NCBI GenBank assembly: GCA_009193035.1
Contig: SWDT01000120.1
Location: 186,001-250,000 of the forward strand
Direction of reading: 5' to 3'
DNA: 64,000 nucleotides
From: Halicephalobus mephisto
Lineage: Eukaryota; Nematoda; Chromadorea; Rhabditida; Panagrolaimidae
The translations under genes were made by a program, and so were the position numbers. Below the pieces are notes generated by a model. It was not told the DNA's origin. It did not search any database and saw only the letters and a list, made by a program, of their open reading frames with translations. Positions 48,584 through 58,524 of this stretch are shown piece after piece. Within the stretch, counting starts at the first letter, position 1; each line of letters starts with the position of its first letter.

Positions 48584-48945
48584 TTCAGGCCATCTTAAAA
48601 AATATTTTTAAATATTTTAAAATTTCTAAATATTTTTTTTCTAAAATTTTTTAATATTATTAAATTTCTAAAAACATTTTTTTTTAAATTTTTAATATTT
48701 TTTTAAAATTCTTATATATTTTTAAATTCCTAAAAACATATTTTTTTCTAAAAATTTTTAATATTTTTTAAAAATTCTTACATATTTTTAAATTTCTAAA
48801 AATTCTTAAAAATTAAAATATCCTACGGAATACCGATCGATGTTATTCAAAAATTGCGATTAATGATTCATACCAAACGATCGACTTCAATGTAAAAAAG
48901 CAATAAATAATCAAAATAAAAAATTGCAAAAATTAGGAAACACCG

Positions 48946-49996
48946 CTACAATTGGAACGATGGGTTACTGTAGCCGTTGTTGTAACGGGATTGCATCAGG
49001 AGATCGTAATAGTAATTGGGTTCTTGTTTGATTTTAGATGGACCAGTAAACGGAGAAGGAAAAGCATACTGTACCAGAGAAGAGTAATATCGTTCATGAA
49101 GTTGCTGTCGATTCAGATTATGGGCATAGGGATCTACGGAATTATTCGGCTGAGATTGGACGTTGGATATCTGAGAGGTAGAGTATACTGTAGACCCGGC
49201 TGTGGAAGCATGGACCATAGAGGCGGGTTCGGATGGGTAATGGCCGTTGGCGAGTGGTCTGTAGGCTTGGACGGGGACCGAGTCGGAGACCGGAGGGACA
49301 CTGGGGATCCGTCTGGTTTGGTAGGTGAAAGCGTCGGTTCTAGGCAGTGGTGAAGATTGATGATGATTTGCTGTCCTTGCATAGTGGTTTTCGGTGAAAC
49401 TCCGGGGTTGTGAAAAAGGTTTAGCACTAGGAGCGGGGGATTCGGAATCCGAGCCCTCAGGGGACGAAGGCATCGACATGGATTCTTCTTTGTCGTTTTT
49501 AGTCAATTTCATTTTCTTCTTAGAAGGAACGTAAGCGAGATTCGGATTCTCCTTCAGAGCTCTTTTATGTTCTTCTGCATATTTCTTCGCCATCGCAAAA
49601 TACGGCGCTTTTTCCGCTTGTGACATTTTTTTCCAGACTTCTCCCATAGCACGGCTAACTTCGTTCATTTTCTGACGTGGTTCCTTCTGGATCTTCTGTC
49701 TCTGTTCCACGGTCCAAATCATATACGCATTCAGAGGCCGTTTTATGAACTGCTGATCTGGAAAAATCGATAATTTTTTAAGACGTAATTTTATGTAAAA
49801 ACTCACTATTTGATCCGCTGAGACTAGCGTTCTGAGGGTGAATCTCGATCGCATTCGGCAGCTCAGAGAAATCCGTCGGACCTTTGGTGGAAATGGAGGA
49901 GATTGTGGAAGTTTCGTCTACATCGAGATCTTGTTCGGGTTTGCTGGATTCAGAAGACGGTGAAGCAGGAGATTCTGCGTTATTTCTCGTTCTCAT
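48946..49996 (-). CDS. SOX-like HMG-box transcription factor
   Basis: Two exons leftward, 49996-49807 and 49757-48946, for 333 aa. An HMG box begins at about residue 67: IKRPLNAYMIWTVEQRQKI, then MNEVSRAMGEVWKKMSQAEKAPYFAMAKKYAEEHK, followed by a lysine-rich extension SKKKMKL. The RPLNAYMIW core is SOX-like (canonical RPMNAFMVW) but two helix residues differ. The box sits after an acidic Ser-rich N-terminus and before a long Ser/Pro/Gln/Tyr-rich tail typical of an activation domain. Nuclear, sequence-specific DNA bending is expected. The start was placed at 49996, three bases after a TTTTTACAG acceptor, which could be a trans-splice site. I cannot assign a SOX subgroup; a divergent nematode sox gene is most likely. 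Confidence 0.85.
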
Positions 49997-51246
49997 TGTC
50001 TGTAAAAATAATAAAATTAAAAATAAATCGATGCAGAGAAAACTAAATCCGATATATGCGACCAGACGAAAGCGCAAATAAAACCAGACCAGCCCGCTTC
50101 GTTTGTTTCTTTCGTCGCGAGACACTCAGCTCAGTGTCGGCAAAGCTGACCGCCGGAGTTCGAAGTCGAAATTTCACTTTTCGTGCTGAGACAACATTTA
50201 CGATTTTTTTCTATTGAAGAAATTTATATTCCGTTTTATTCAAATTAATAATTCGGATTTTATATATGAGCTCAATGCCATCAAAGCTGAGAATCAGAGT
50301 TCGAAGTCGAAATTTTACTTTTCGCGTTGAGACAATATTTATTAATTTTTATATTTAAAAATTACCTAAATTGATAAAATTTATTCGAATTTTTTAACAT
50401 TAAAAATTTTGTCCTGAAACGAAAGTTCAAACTTTAAAGTTCAACTGAAATTTTCGCGTCGAGACAATATTTATTAATTTTCGTATTTAAAAATTACCTA
50501 AATTGATTAAATTTATTCGAATTTTTTAAAATTAAAAATTTTGTCCTAAAACGAAAGTTCAAACTTTAAAGTTCAACTGAACTTTTCGCGTTGAGACAAT
50601 ATTTATTAATTTTCATATTTAAAAATTATTTAAATTGATTAAATTTATTCGATTTTTTAACATTAAAAATTTTTTTAACAGGAAAAATTTGATATCGAAC
50701 TTTGATGACCAACTTCTACGAAACAAAAAACTTGTTTGCAAATACTTCTTCGAGGAACACTTGCATGCTTGGATAATAATTTCACAAATTCTAAAAAAAT
50801 CTAAAACTATTTATTTCCGGCCCGTTAATAGACATCTATTCAATCCATCACGAAATTAACATGTCAGTTACCAAAAAAGATGAAGCTGTTCCGAATTGAA
50901 TACGAAATGGGTTTTCCGAATTCGGCCATAAAAATAAAAAAATTAAAGGAAAATTTGGCTAACCATAAATTCGAATCTGACTATGTTAAAAAATAAATTT
51001 CGATTTTGTCATCGACGTCATATTCGAAAACAAGGAACAACCCAATTTCCAAACGGACTTTGTTGTCGAGGATTCATGCATGTCAAGGTTTGGATTTTTT
51101 TACTTCATCAAAGTTGACGGTCAGAGTTCGAAATTGTGTTTTTTCGCGTCGAGATTATGGATTTTTATTTTTAAGTTTCTTATTCTGTGTTTTTTAAACC
51201 GATAATTCGGATTTAATACCTACATAGAGATCTGTAAAGAAATCAA
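49997..51246. other. HMG-gene upstream DNA and repeats
   Basis: A balanced-composition promoter candidate (49997-50170) followed by repetitive DNA. Three tandem copies of a ~132-bp unit run from about 50320 to 50690. The TTTTCGCGTTGAGACAA word appears repeatedly. The 5' exon(s) of the downstream membrane-protein gene may lie in this interval, but I cannot identify them. Confidence 0.45.
50320..50690. repeat. Tandem repeat of about 132 bp, three copies
   Basis: GAGACAATATTTATTAATTTT recurs at about 50328, 50462 and 50593. Each copy also has AAAAATTACCTAAATTGATAAA and CGAAAGTTCAAACTTTAAAG. The first half-copy may begin near 50190. Confidence 0.8.
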
Positions 51247-51840
51247 CATCAAAATCCGCAGTTTATTTAAAAAATTTAGACAAATTAGTTGGTATTTTTA
51301 TATTTACATTTGTAAAGATTCCGAAATAGAATTAAAATCCGCAATTTGCTTCCAAAATTTACGCCGATAGGTCAATATCAAAATCCGCAATTTGCTTTAA
51401 AAATTTAGACAAATTAGTTGGTATTTTTATGTTTACAGTTATAGATTTCGAAATAAACCTAAAATCCGCAGTTTGCCCGCAACATTCGAAAACTAGACAA
51501 AGATCGAATTTGCAGTTTGCTTGCGAAATTTGACGGATTAGTCAACACTTGTCCGCATTTGGGGATTTCGAAATGGAGTCCGCAGTTTGCTCGCAGTGTT
51601 TACGCAGACAGGTCGACATCAAAGTCAAAGTGAAATTACCAGTTGGCCCGGGCATCCAGACAGGTCGATCTATTGCTGTCCAAAAATCCACTGACTTTGA
51701 TGTGGAGGTTCTCACAGACCTCAGGACTGGATTTTTCGAATCCAAACATGACCCTCAAATTGTCTCAACGCGAAAAGCCCCACTCTCGACCACAAACCCC
51801 GATCCTCAACTTCGACAATCCAAAGCATAGTTACCGTAAT
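51247..51840 (+). repeat. Left arm of a ~0.6-kb inverted repeat
   Basis: Matches the reverse complement of 55799-56396 with only scattered differences. Both arms contain AATCCGCAGTTTGC words, CGGATTAGTCAACACTTGTCC and GGCCCGGGCATCCAGACAGG. A 93-residue open frame is preserved in both arms. The inner end stops about 16 bases before the first visible exon of the membrane-protein gene. Confidence 0.9.
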
Positions 51841-51856
51841 ATTTCTTGATTTTCAG

Positions 51857-53161
51857 ACGGGAGCTTTGATCGTGGCGTATTTCCAGACGTTACACGCGAC
51901 GGCTTTGTTCGCTTATTTATTCAGTAAAATTTTTGTTTCTTGTTGTAATTTTTCCTTGATATTTCCGACAATTCTTACTGTAGGAATATCGTTGGTTACT
52001 TACATACTGTATGAAGGAGCTCAAGAAGGAGATCCAAAAAAGTTGAAAATCGGACTTGTTGCTTTCCTTGTGAGATTGATATTTTTATCCGGCTGGCTTT
52101 TGTCGATCATGTTTGTTCATTTTTTCGATCTTGAAGGATTTACTATTTTCAAAGATTACTTAATTCAAAGAACAACTTTCATAATTATGTCCATTATCGA
52201 ATGTACCGTATCCATCTTCGTCGTCCGCAAGTGCTACGTGTTCTACTCGAGACTCAGGACGGTCATGACCCGAGGCCAAATGAAAGAATTTGAATTTTCT
52301 TGCTGTAATTTCACTCCTTTAGTTGTGAGTTTTTAAATTTCTTCGATTATATAATTTTAAAAATCAAAAATGAATTTTTGTACGAAATAGTGTCGAAAAG
52401 AAATCTTGGGATTTCCAGTCAAGACCCGAAGTTGTGAAATTTACTGTTCATAGTACTTTGTAAAAGTAAAATCATAATCATAGTGCTTTTCAAGCCAAAA
52501 ATAAGTATTTCACTGCGAGATGGTCCCGACGGGAAATTCTAGAACTTTCCAGTCGAGACCCAAAAATTAAAAATTAGTTTTTGTGATGTTAAAATATAAC
52601 CATAATCATATTAGAAATTAAAAACGAGTATTATCACGAATGAGTGCCAAGGGGAATTTCTAGAGTTTAATTAGCCTAAAATCTCGGTTTTGAAGTAGTG
52701 ATTTCGGAATTTATATTCTTCTTAGATGGATCTAGAACCTTCTGAATTAGGGTATTTAGGGTGTCTAACCCCTTAATTACCTTTTAGGATTAATTTCCAT
52801 ATATGGAAAATCAGTAATAATCATTTTAGAAACCACCACTGACATCCAAGTACTGTAGTATGGGTCTTCGGGGCTGGGTAGAATGTTGAGCAATCGATGA
52901 TAGTTACACCGTCCCGAAGACCCTTACTACAATACCTTATTGAAAAATTTTCTATTTTACTAATAAAATACAGTAATTGTTTAGAATAGAACCTATGACT
53001 TTGTTCAACAAGGCTGCTGTCAAAAACACCGTGAAGTTATCGCCAACGAATCGGCTTTGACGGACATGTGCTACTATTCCCTGTCTTCTGGTGGACTTCC
53101 CGAAAAAAGACTCCCAAATACCCAGATCGACATAAAAAAAGTAATATCACCTACAGTATGA
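51857..53161 (+). CDS. Multi-pass membrane protein, 5' end not found
   Basis: Visible exons 51857-51923, 51984-52324 and 52985-53161 give 195 codons in a continuous frame ending in TGA. There are about four hydrophobic segments: LIVAYFQTLHATALFAYLF, GLVAFLVRLIFLSGWLLSIMF, TTFIIMSIIECTVSIFVV, and a weaker one in ISLVTYIL. The rest is hydrophilic and Cys-containing (FSCCNF, QQGCCQKHRE), with basic VRKCYVFYSRLR after the last helix. I do not recognise the family. No ATG lies in frame before the first exon, so at least one upstream exon is missing, either before the left inverted arm or not spliced as I expect. The 660-bp last intron is filled by repeat copy 6, which also carries a MITE. Confidence 0.65.
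52340..52975. repeat. Intron-filling repeat, copy 6 (membrane-protein gene intron)
   Basis: Lies in intron 52325-52984 of a plus-strand gene, in the same orientation on the plus strand as the copies in minus-strand genes. Over about 490 bp it is nearly identical to copy 2. It is interrupted at 52853-52932 by an 80-bp hairpin insertion that copy 2 lacks. Confidence 0.88.
52853..52932. mobile_element. 80-bp TA-flanked hairpin MITE
   Basis: Inverted ends TGTAGTATGGGTCTTCGGG and CCCGAAGACCCTTACTACA pair with one mismatch around a 40-bp centre. TA flanks both sides (52851-52852 and 52933-52934). In the paralogous repeat copy near 45384 the same site reads CCAAGTACCTTATTG with no insert and a single TA, which demonstrates insertion with TA duplication. 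Confidence 0.9.
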
Positions 53162-53647
53162 GTATTAAAAGTCACAGTATCTCCGCTAAGGTTGCTTTTC
53201 ATCGTCTTCGGTCATATCTGATGCTATTTATCGATTTAAATTTTCAAAAATTTTTTTAAATAATTTAAATTTTAAATAAAATAATTTTTGTATAAATTTA
53301 CATAAAAAAGATTTTTTAAAATTTGGTCTCAACACGAAAATTGATTTTTTAAATATTTTTAAAAATTATTAAATGTAAAAAATTTATTTAAATTTTAATT
53401 CAAAAACAGATAAAATTGGTCTCAACACGAAAGTCGATTTTTTTAGCTTCAATTTAATTTTTGAATTTTCAAAAAAACTATTTTAAATATTTTTGTATTT
53501 ATTAATTGTAAAAATATAGAATGTTTATTTTTAAAAATTTCTTTGAAATTATAACTTTGAATTAAGTGATTATATAAAACTTAGAAGAACCTTTATTCAT
53601 GTTACATACAAAAAAGAATTAAAATGACTTTACTGTATTGTATTTAA

Positions 53648-53753
53648 TACAGTCGAATTTGGATATAAAATACCCCTTTGGGACGGGGGAAAACGTATCT
53701 TATAACAAAGGATATACTATAACGGGGATATTTTATATCCAAGTGTTACTGTA
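53648..53753. mobile_element. MITE-like hairpin element, copy 1
   Basis: Inverted ends: TACAGTCGAATTTGGATATAA at the left and TTATATCCAAGTGTTACTGTA at the right, 106 bp in all. No coding capacity. A related element begins 50 bp downstream. Confidence 0.75.
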
Positions 53754-53802
53754 TTATATTTAATCTTTTTTTTTAAATAATTACAAAATATCTAGTTCTA
53801 TA

Positions 53803-53983
53803 TACAGTCGAATTTGGATATAAGATGACCCTTAAGTACCGGGGAAAGCATATCTTATAAGAAAGGATACATCATAGTGAGGGCGAATTTGAAGACTGAC
53901 TAACCAAACTCTCTCACTCAGACCGTATATTATAACGCGAGATAAATTACAACGGAGATATCTTATATCCAAGTTCTACTGTA
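53803..53983. mobile_element. MITE-like hairpin element, copy 2
   Basis: The same ends as the preceding element (TACAGTCGAATTTGGATATAA; TTATATCCAAGTTCTACTGTA) around a longer 140-bp centre. Shared internal words (ATCTTATAA.AAAGGATA) show common origin; the centre carries about 75 extra bases. Confidence 0.75.
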
Positions 53984-53989
53984 TATTGA

Positions 53990-54460
53990 TACGTTGAATA
54001 CAATCCACCGATATCAACTTAATCCATTGATACCTTAAATACAATGTATCTGATAAATCAGAGTCGTTTTAATGTACCCATACGTTGAATACAATCCACC
54101 GATATCAACTTAATCCATCTGTACATTAAGTATAATGTATCTGATAAATCAGAGTCGTTTTAATGTACCCATACGTTGAATACCATCCACCGATATCAAC
54201 TTAATCCATCTGTACATTAAGTATAATGTATCTGATAAATCAGAGTCGTTTTAATGTACCAATATGTTGAATACAACACACTGATGTTAACTTAATCCAT
54301 CTGTACATTAAGTACAATAAATCTGGTATACCAGAGTCGTTTTAATGTACCCATACGTTGAATATAACACATTAATGTTAACTTAATATACCAATACATT
54401 GCATATAATGTATCTGATGCATCGGAGTTGCTTTAATGTACTCATACATTGTATATCATG
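53990..54460. repeat. 91-bp tandem repeat, about five copies
   Basis: The landmark CGTTGAATA (or TGTTGAATA) occurs at 53992, 54083, 54173, 54265 and 54356, about 91 bp apart. Units contain CCACCGATATCAACTTAATCC and GTATCTGATAAATCAGAGTCG. Divergence rises toward the right end. Confidence 0.9.
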
Positions 54461-54914
54461 TACTTATTTTTTATGTCTAGGACCGGGCCTGGTCTTTTAA
54501 CGCAAATTACGAAACCGTAGAGTCAGATAATCCATTTTTTGTAAACGAAAACTGTATCTCCAAAGAAAGTGAAAGACACGCGGTCAACAGTCCCTTTGTG
54601 TATCTCCGATTGCGTCATGACGCATGGAAAACTGGCCGGAGGGTATGAACGAGGGTCCGCTAGTCCTCAAGACTTGAGTACACAATGGCTGATCGGCGGA
54701 AAGCTCCTCTGTTCCTTGAAGCTCTTCCGGGATTGTGGACTAGTATTATGAGCAGGCCTGATAGTCGAGTGTGACAGAAGTGTACAAACATTTCCGCTTC
54801 CGATTTCTTATGTCTTGACTCCCTCAGGCAGTGCTGTCGGCTTTTTGCTCATGAGCCGACATTGTTGAATGAAGGGCCGTATCAATTGTTACTAGATACT
54901 TTTGTAGATTTGTA

Positions 54915-55763
54915 ATGTCGCTGATGAAACAGGTCCACGACAACAACAGTTTGCCAGGAAGTGTATTGGCAGTGTTGGTGGCCTTACTATTGCTGCTGGC
55001 AGGAGTAGTCTGGGTCGCCTTCTGTATCGCCGTCCACAGAGCCGCATTAAGAATAGCAGAACTAAAAAGACAGAGAAGGAGACAGGTAATTTTATAAATT
55101 ATTTTTAATAAAGTCCCTAATTCTGCCTGGTAGCGCAGCGGTTAGTGCGCGTGATTGCCATTCGCAAGGCCCTCGGGTTCAATTCCCAGAAGTCATAAAA
55201 AACGCTCTTCGTTAACATACGCCGTCCCAGAAGCAAATAAACATCATTACTTCCTTTTTTGTAACCGACTTTTTTCAGCATATTCTCGCGACAGCGTTAA
55301 GCAGAGCCGCGAATCACCCAGTCTCAAATTTAAACACTGGCATCCAGATGCAATTCCCAGGAGATACTGTAAGTAAAAATATATTCATTAACTTTTGTAA
55401 CGCACTTTAGGTCGCAAATCTGTCATTAGGGGATCTTCCCACTTATGAAGAAGCCCTCAGGGAACAGCCACCAAATTACAGTAAAACCACGAGGAGGTAA
55501 AACTTGAAAAAAATCAGTTTTTTATGGAATTTTTAGTCGATCTGTGTCCCGAACAGAAAGTGGAATCAGAATTTACACCAATACTGCTCATTTGAGGTGA
55601 AGTTTAGTTTTGAAAAAAGTTAATTTTAAAATATCTCTTCAGAGTAGCACCAGAAAGACCGAGTTCAAGTGCCGTGTCCCCGACCCAGGATGATTCAGAT
55701 CCGCCTAGCTACGAGTACGCCATCAGCGTCAACATGGAGCCGAATTTAGACACCTCCACATGA
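54915..55763 (+). CDS. Single-pass membrane protein with PY motifs
   Basis: Five exons: 54915-55085, 55279-55368, 55411-55496, 55537-55596 and 55643-55763, for 175 aa. The short N-terminus is followed by one hydrophobic helix (VLAVLVALLLLLAGVVWVAF, residues 17-36) and a basic stop-transfer segment (LKRQRRRQ). The remaining cytoplasmic-looking tail has DLPTYEEAL near 91, PPNY near 104 and PPSYEYA near 157, resembling WW-domain ligands (PPxY or LPxY) that recruit Nedd4-family ubiquitin ligases. An adaptor or sorting role is inference. I recognise no orthologue. The signal-anchor topology (no cleaved signal peptide evident) suggests a type III membrane protein. Intron 1 contains a tRNA-like sequence. 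The gene lies wholly inside the segment bounded by the inverted 0.6-kb arms, its stop codon 36 bp from the right arm. Confidence 0.8.
55124..55192 (+). other. tRNA-like sequence (SINE head or tRNA pseudogene) in an intron
   Basis: Shows an A-box-like TGGTAGCGCAGCGGTTAGTGCG, with a plausible D-arm GCGC/GCGC stem, and a B-box GGTTCAATTCC. The acceptor stem does not pair and no proper anticodon arm forms, so it is not a working tRNA gene. It could be the pol III promoter head of a short interspersed element. Confidence 0.6.
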
Positions 55764-55798
55764 CCATTTATCTGTTTTCGATTCGATTGCGGCTAAAC

Positions 55799-56396
55799 AC
55801 AATTATGGTAACTATGCTTTGGATTGTCGAAGTTGAGGATCGGGGTTTGTGATCGAGAGTGGGGCTTTTCGCGTTGAGACAATTTGAGGGTCATGTTTGG
55901 ATTCGAAAAATGCAGTCCTGAGGTCTGTGAGAACCTCCACATCAAAGTCAGTGGATTTTTGGACAGCAATAGATCGACCTGTCTGGATGCCCGGGCCAAC
56001 TGCTAATTTCACTTTGACTTTGATGTCGACCTGTCTGCGTAAACACTGCGAGCAAACTGCGGACTCCATTTCGAAATCCCCAAATGCGGACAAGTGTTGA
56101 CTAATCCGTCAAATTTCGCAAGCAAACTGCAAATTCGATCTTTGTCTAGTTTTCGAATGTTGCGGGCAAACTGCGGATTTTAGGTTTATTTCGAAATCTA
56201 TAACTGTAAACATAAAAATACCAACTAATTTGTCTAAATTTTTTAAATAAACTGCGGATTTTGATATTGACCTATCGGCGTAAATTTTGGAAGCAAACTG
56301 CGGATTTTAATTGTATTTCGGAATCTTTACAAATGTAAATATAAAAATACCAACTAATTTGTCTAAATTTTTTAAGTAAATTGCGGATTTTGATGT
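55799..56396 (-). repeat. Right arm of the ~0.6-kb inverted repeat
   Basis: The reverse complement of 51247-51840, including the 93-residue open frame, with only a few differences (for example PVGPG/AVGPG and TTNPD/ITNPD in its translation). Together with the left arm it encloses about 4 kb. Confidence 0.9.
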
Positions 56397-57839
56397 CGAT
56401 CATTTTATGAACTTCGGCGTATATATCAAGTTTTAATTGTCAATTTAAACAACTTTTTAAAAGAAAAAATCTATGTTGTCTCAGTGCGAAAAGTGCAAAT
56501 TTTGACCTCGACCTCTGACCCTCAACTTTAATGAAACTGAGCACTGGAAAATTATCTACGCAGCGTTGTTTGTTGACAAAAAAAAATAAAAACAGTCAAT
56601 TGATCAAGTCTGCAATGAGTTTAATCAAATGAAACATTCAATTTACGACTTTTTCGGACATAAACTGACTTTTGAGACTTCTAACGAGTATTTTTTGCAC
56701 AAAAATCAATAAAATACTCGTTGAAAAAATCAAAAAATATTGTCGTGAAATCTGGAATGACTCCTGAGACGAAATTTCTTGAAAATCAAGAATCTGTTTA
56801 TTTTCGAGTGCGAGTGGGATTCGGCGCCTAAGGCGATTAGCCATCGGCATCCGTAAGACCAGTATTCCGTTTTCGTCAAAGTTGTTCATAAAAGTTCGAC
56901 ATTAAATTTCGGACTTTTCGTGTTGAGAAAAAATTTCTGATTTAAAAAAATTCGAATAAATTTTATCAATTTAGGTAATTTCGAAATAAGAAAAATTCAT
57001 AAATGTTGTCTCAGCACGAAAAATAAAATTCAAAGTTCGATATTAAATTTTTCGTGTTGAGAAAAAATTTTTTATTAAAAAAATTTAACTAAATTTTATC
57101 AATTTAGGTAATTTTGAAATAAGAAAAATTCATAAATGTTGTCTCAGCACGAAAAATGAAATTTTGATTTTGAATTTTTTTATTAATTTTATTAAAGTTG
57201 ATCGAAAAATTCAAAGTTCGACTTCGAATTTCGGAGTTTTCGAGTTAAAAAATTTTTTTATTAAAAAAATTCGACTTCGAATTCTGATCGTCAATTTTAA
57301 TAAAAAAAAAAGTACATTTTGATGATAGTCATATTAACTATTTACTGTACTGTGATCATTTCTTAATTGTATTGTACTTTTAAAAGTGTATTTTTGCGAA
57401 ATAAATAATTGAAAAATTCTACAAAAATAAAAATAATTTTTCGATTTTTGGTTTCTTATTTCGTAAAATCGGTATTATTTTTATATTTCAAAATTAATAT
57501 TTTAAGTAACTAAATCAACTTTAAAAAATTCAAAAATAAGACTAATTTTAAAAAAAATAAAAAATTTAAAAAATTTAAAATTTAAAATTTAAAAATTTAA
57601 AGTGCTTCAGGGGATCAAGTATTGTATAACTTATTTTTTATATTTCAAAATTAATATTTTAAGTAACTAAATTAATTTACAATTTTAATTAAAATCAAAA
57701 ATAACTAATTTAAAAAAAATTAAAAATCAAATTTTCGAAATTAGAGATCAAAAATCTTACATACTTTTTAAATATTTTTAGATGCTTTTTTTGGTACTTG
57801 AAATAGTAATGAAAATCAATAATATTTATTTTTAAAAAA

Positions 57840-58310
57840 TTAAAAATCAATTTTACGAAATCAGAGACCAAATGCCTCAGGGGATGAGAAATTTAACAGT
57901 TTATTTTTTGATATTTTTAGATTAATTTTTTAGTAATTAAAATGGTGATTAAAATTTATTTTTATTTTAAAAAAATTCAGAAATTAAAAATCGATTTTAC
58001 GAAATAAGAAACTAAATGCCTCAGGGGATGGGAAATTTAACAATTTATTTTTTGATATTTTTAGATTAATTTTTTAGTAATTAAAATAGTGATTAAAATT
58101 TATTTTTATTTTTAAAAAATTAAAAATCAATTTTACGAAATCAGAGACCAAATGCCTCAGGGGATGGGAAATTTAACAATTTATTTTTTGATATTTTTAG
58201 ATTAATTTTTTAGTAATTAAAATGGTGATTAAAATTAATATTTTAAAGAAAAATTAAAAATCAATTTTACGAAATCAGAGACCAAATGCCTCAGGGAATC
58301 AATTACCTCA
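57840..58310. repeat. Tandem repeat of 134-145 bp, about four copies
   Basis: ATGCCTCAGGGGAT recurs at about 57872, 58017, 58152 and 58286, each preceded by TTTTACGAAATCAGAGACCAA and followed by GGGAAATTTAACAATTTATT and TTTTAGTAATTAAAATGGTG. A diverged relative (TGCTTCAGGGGATCAAG) lies near 57602. Confidence 0.85.
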
Positions 58311-58524
58311 TTGCGGTAGATCTCTCAAGAGACCAACTGTCTCAGAGCCAGAAAGCCGTGGAAGACGTCAAAGTTCACAACATAGATCAAGAAATCAGTT
58401 TTTGTTTGTGTTTATCATTTCCATCAAGTCAAAGAGGAAAATTCGTCTCCTATAAATGATAAAACGGTGCGCGAGACGACATACCAGAGCGCGATCGTTG
58501 GTTCTGGTCTCCGAGTTACTGATC

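Larger units (their letters stand above)
53162..54914. other. Repeat-rich intergenic DNA before the PY-motif gene
   Basis: Contains AT-rich filler with GTCTCAACACGAAA words (near 53325 and 53417), two hairpin elements, a 91-bp tandem array, and a unique, more GC-rich segment from 54480 to 54914 that probably includes the promoter and 5' UTR of the next gene. Confidence 0.5.

Noticed and set aside
51549..51830. 93-residue open frame in the left inverted arm, repeated in the right arm at 56093-55812
   Set aside because: Its sequence is made of the dispersed GCAGTTTGC repeat words, it has no recognisable domain, and openness in both arms is explained by recent common origin.
55124..55192. Functional tRNA gene
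   Set aside because: The A- and B-box are good, but the acceptor and anticodon stems do not pair, so it is kept only as tRNA-like.
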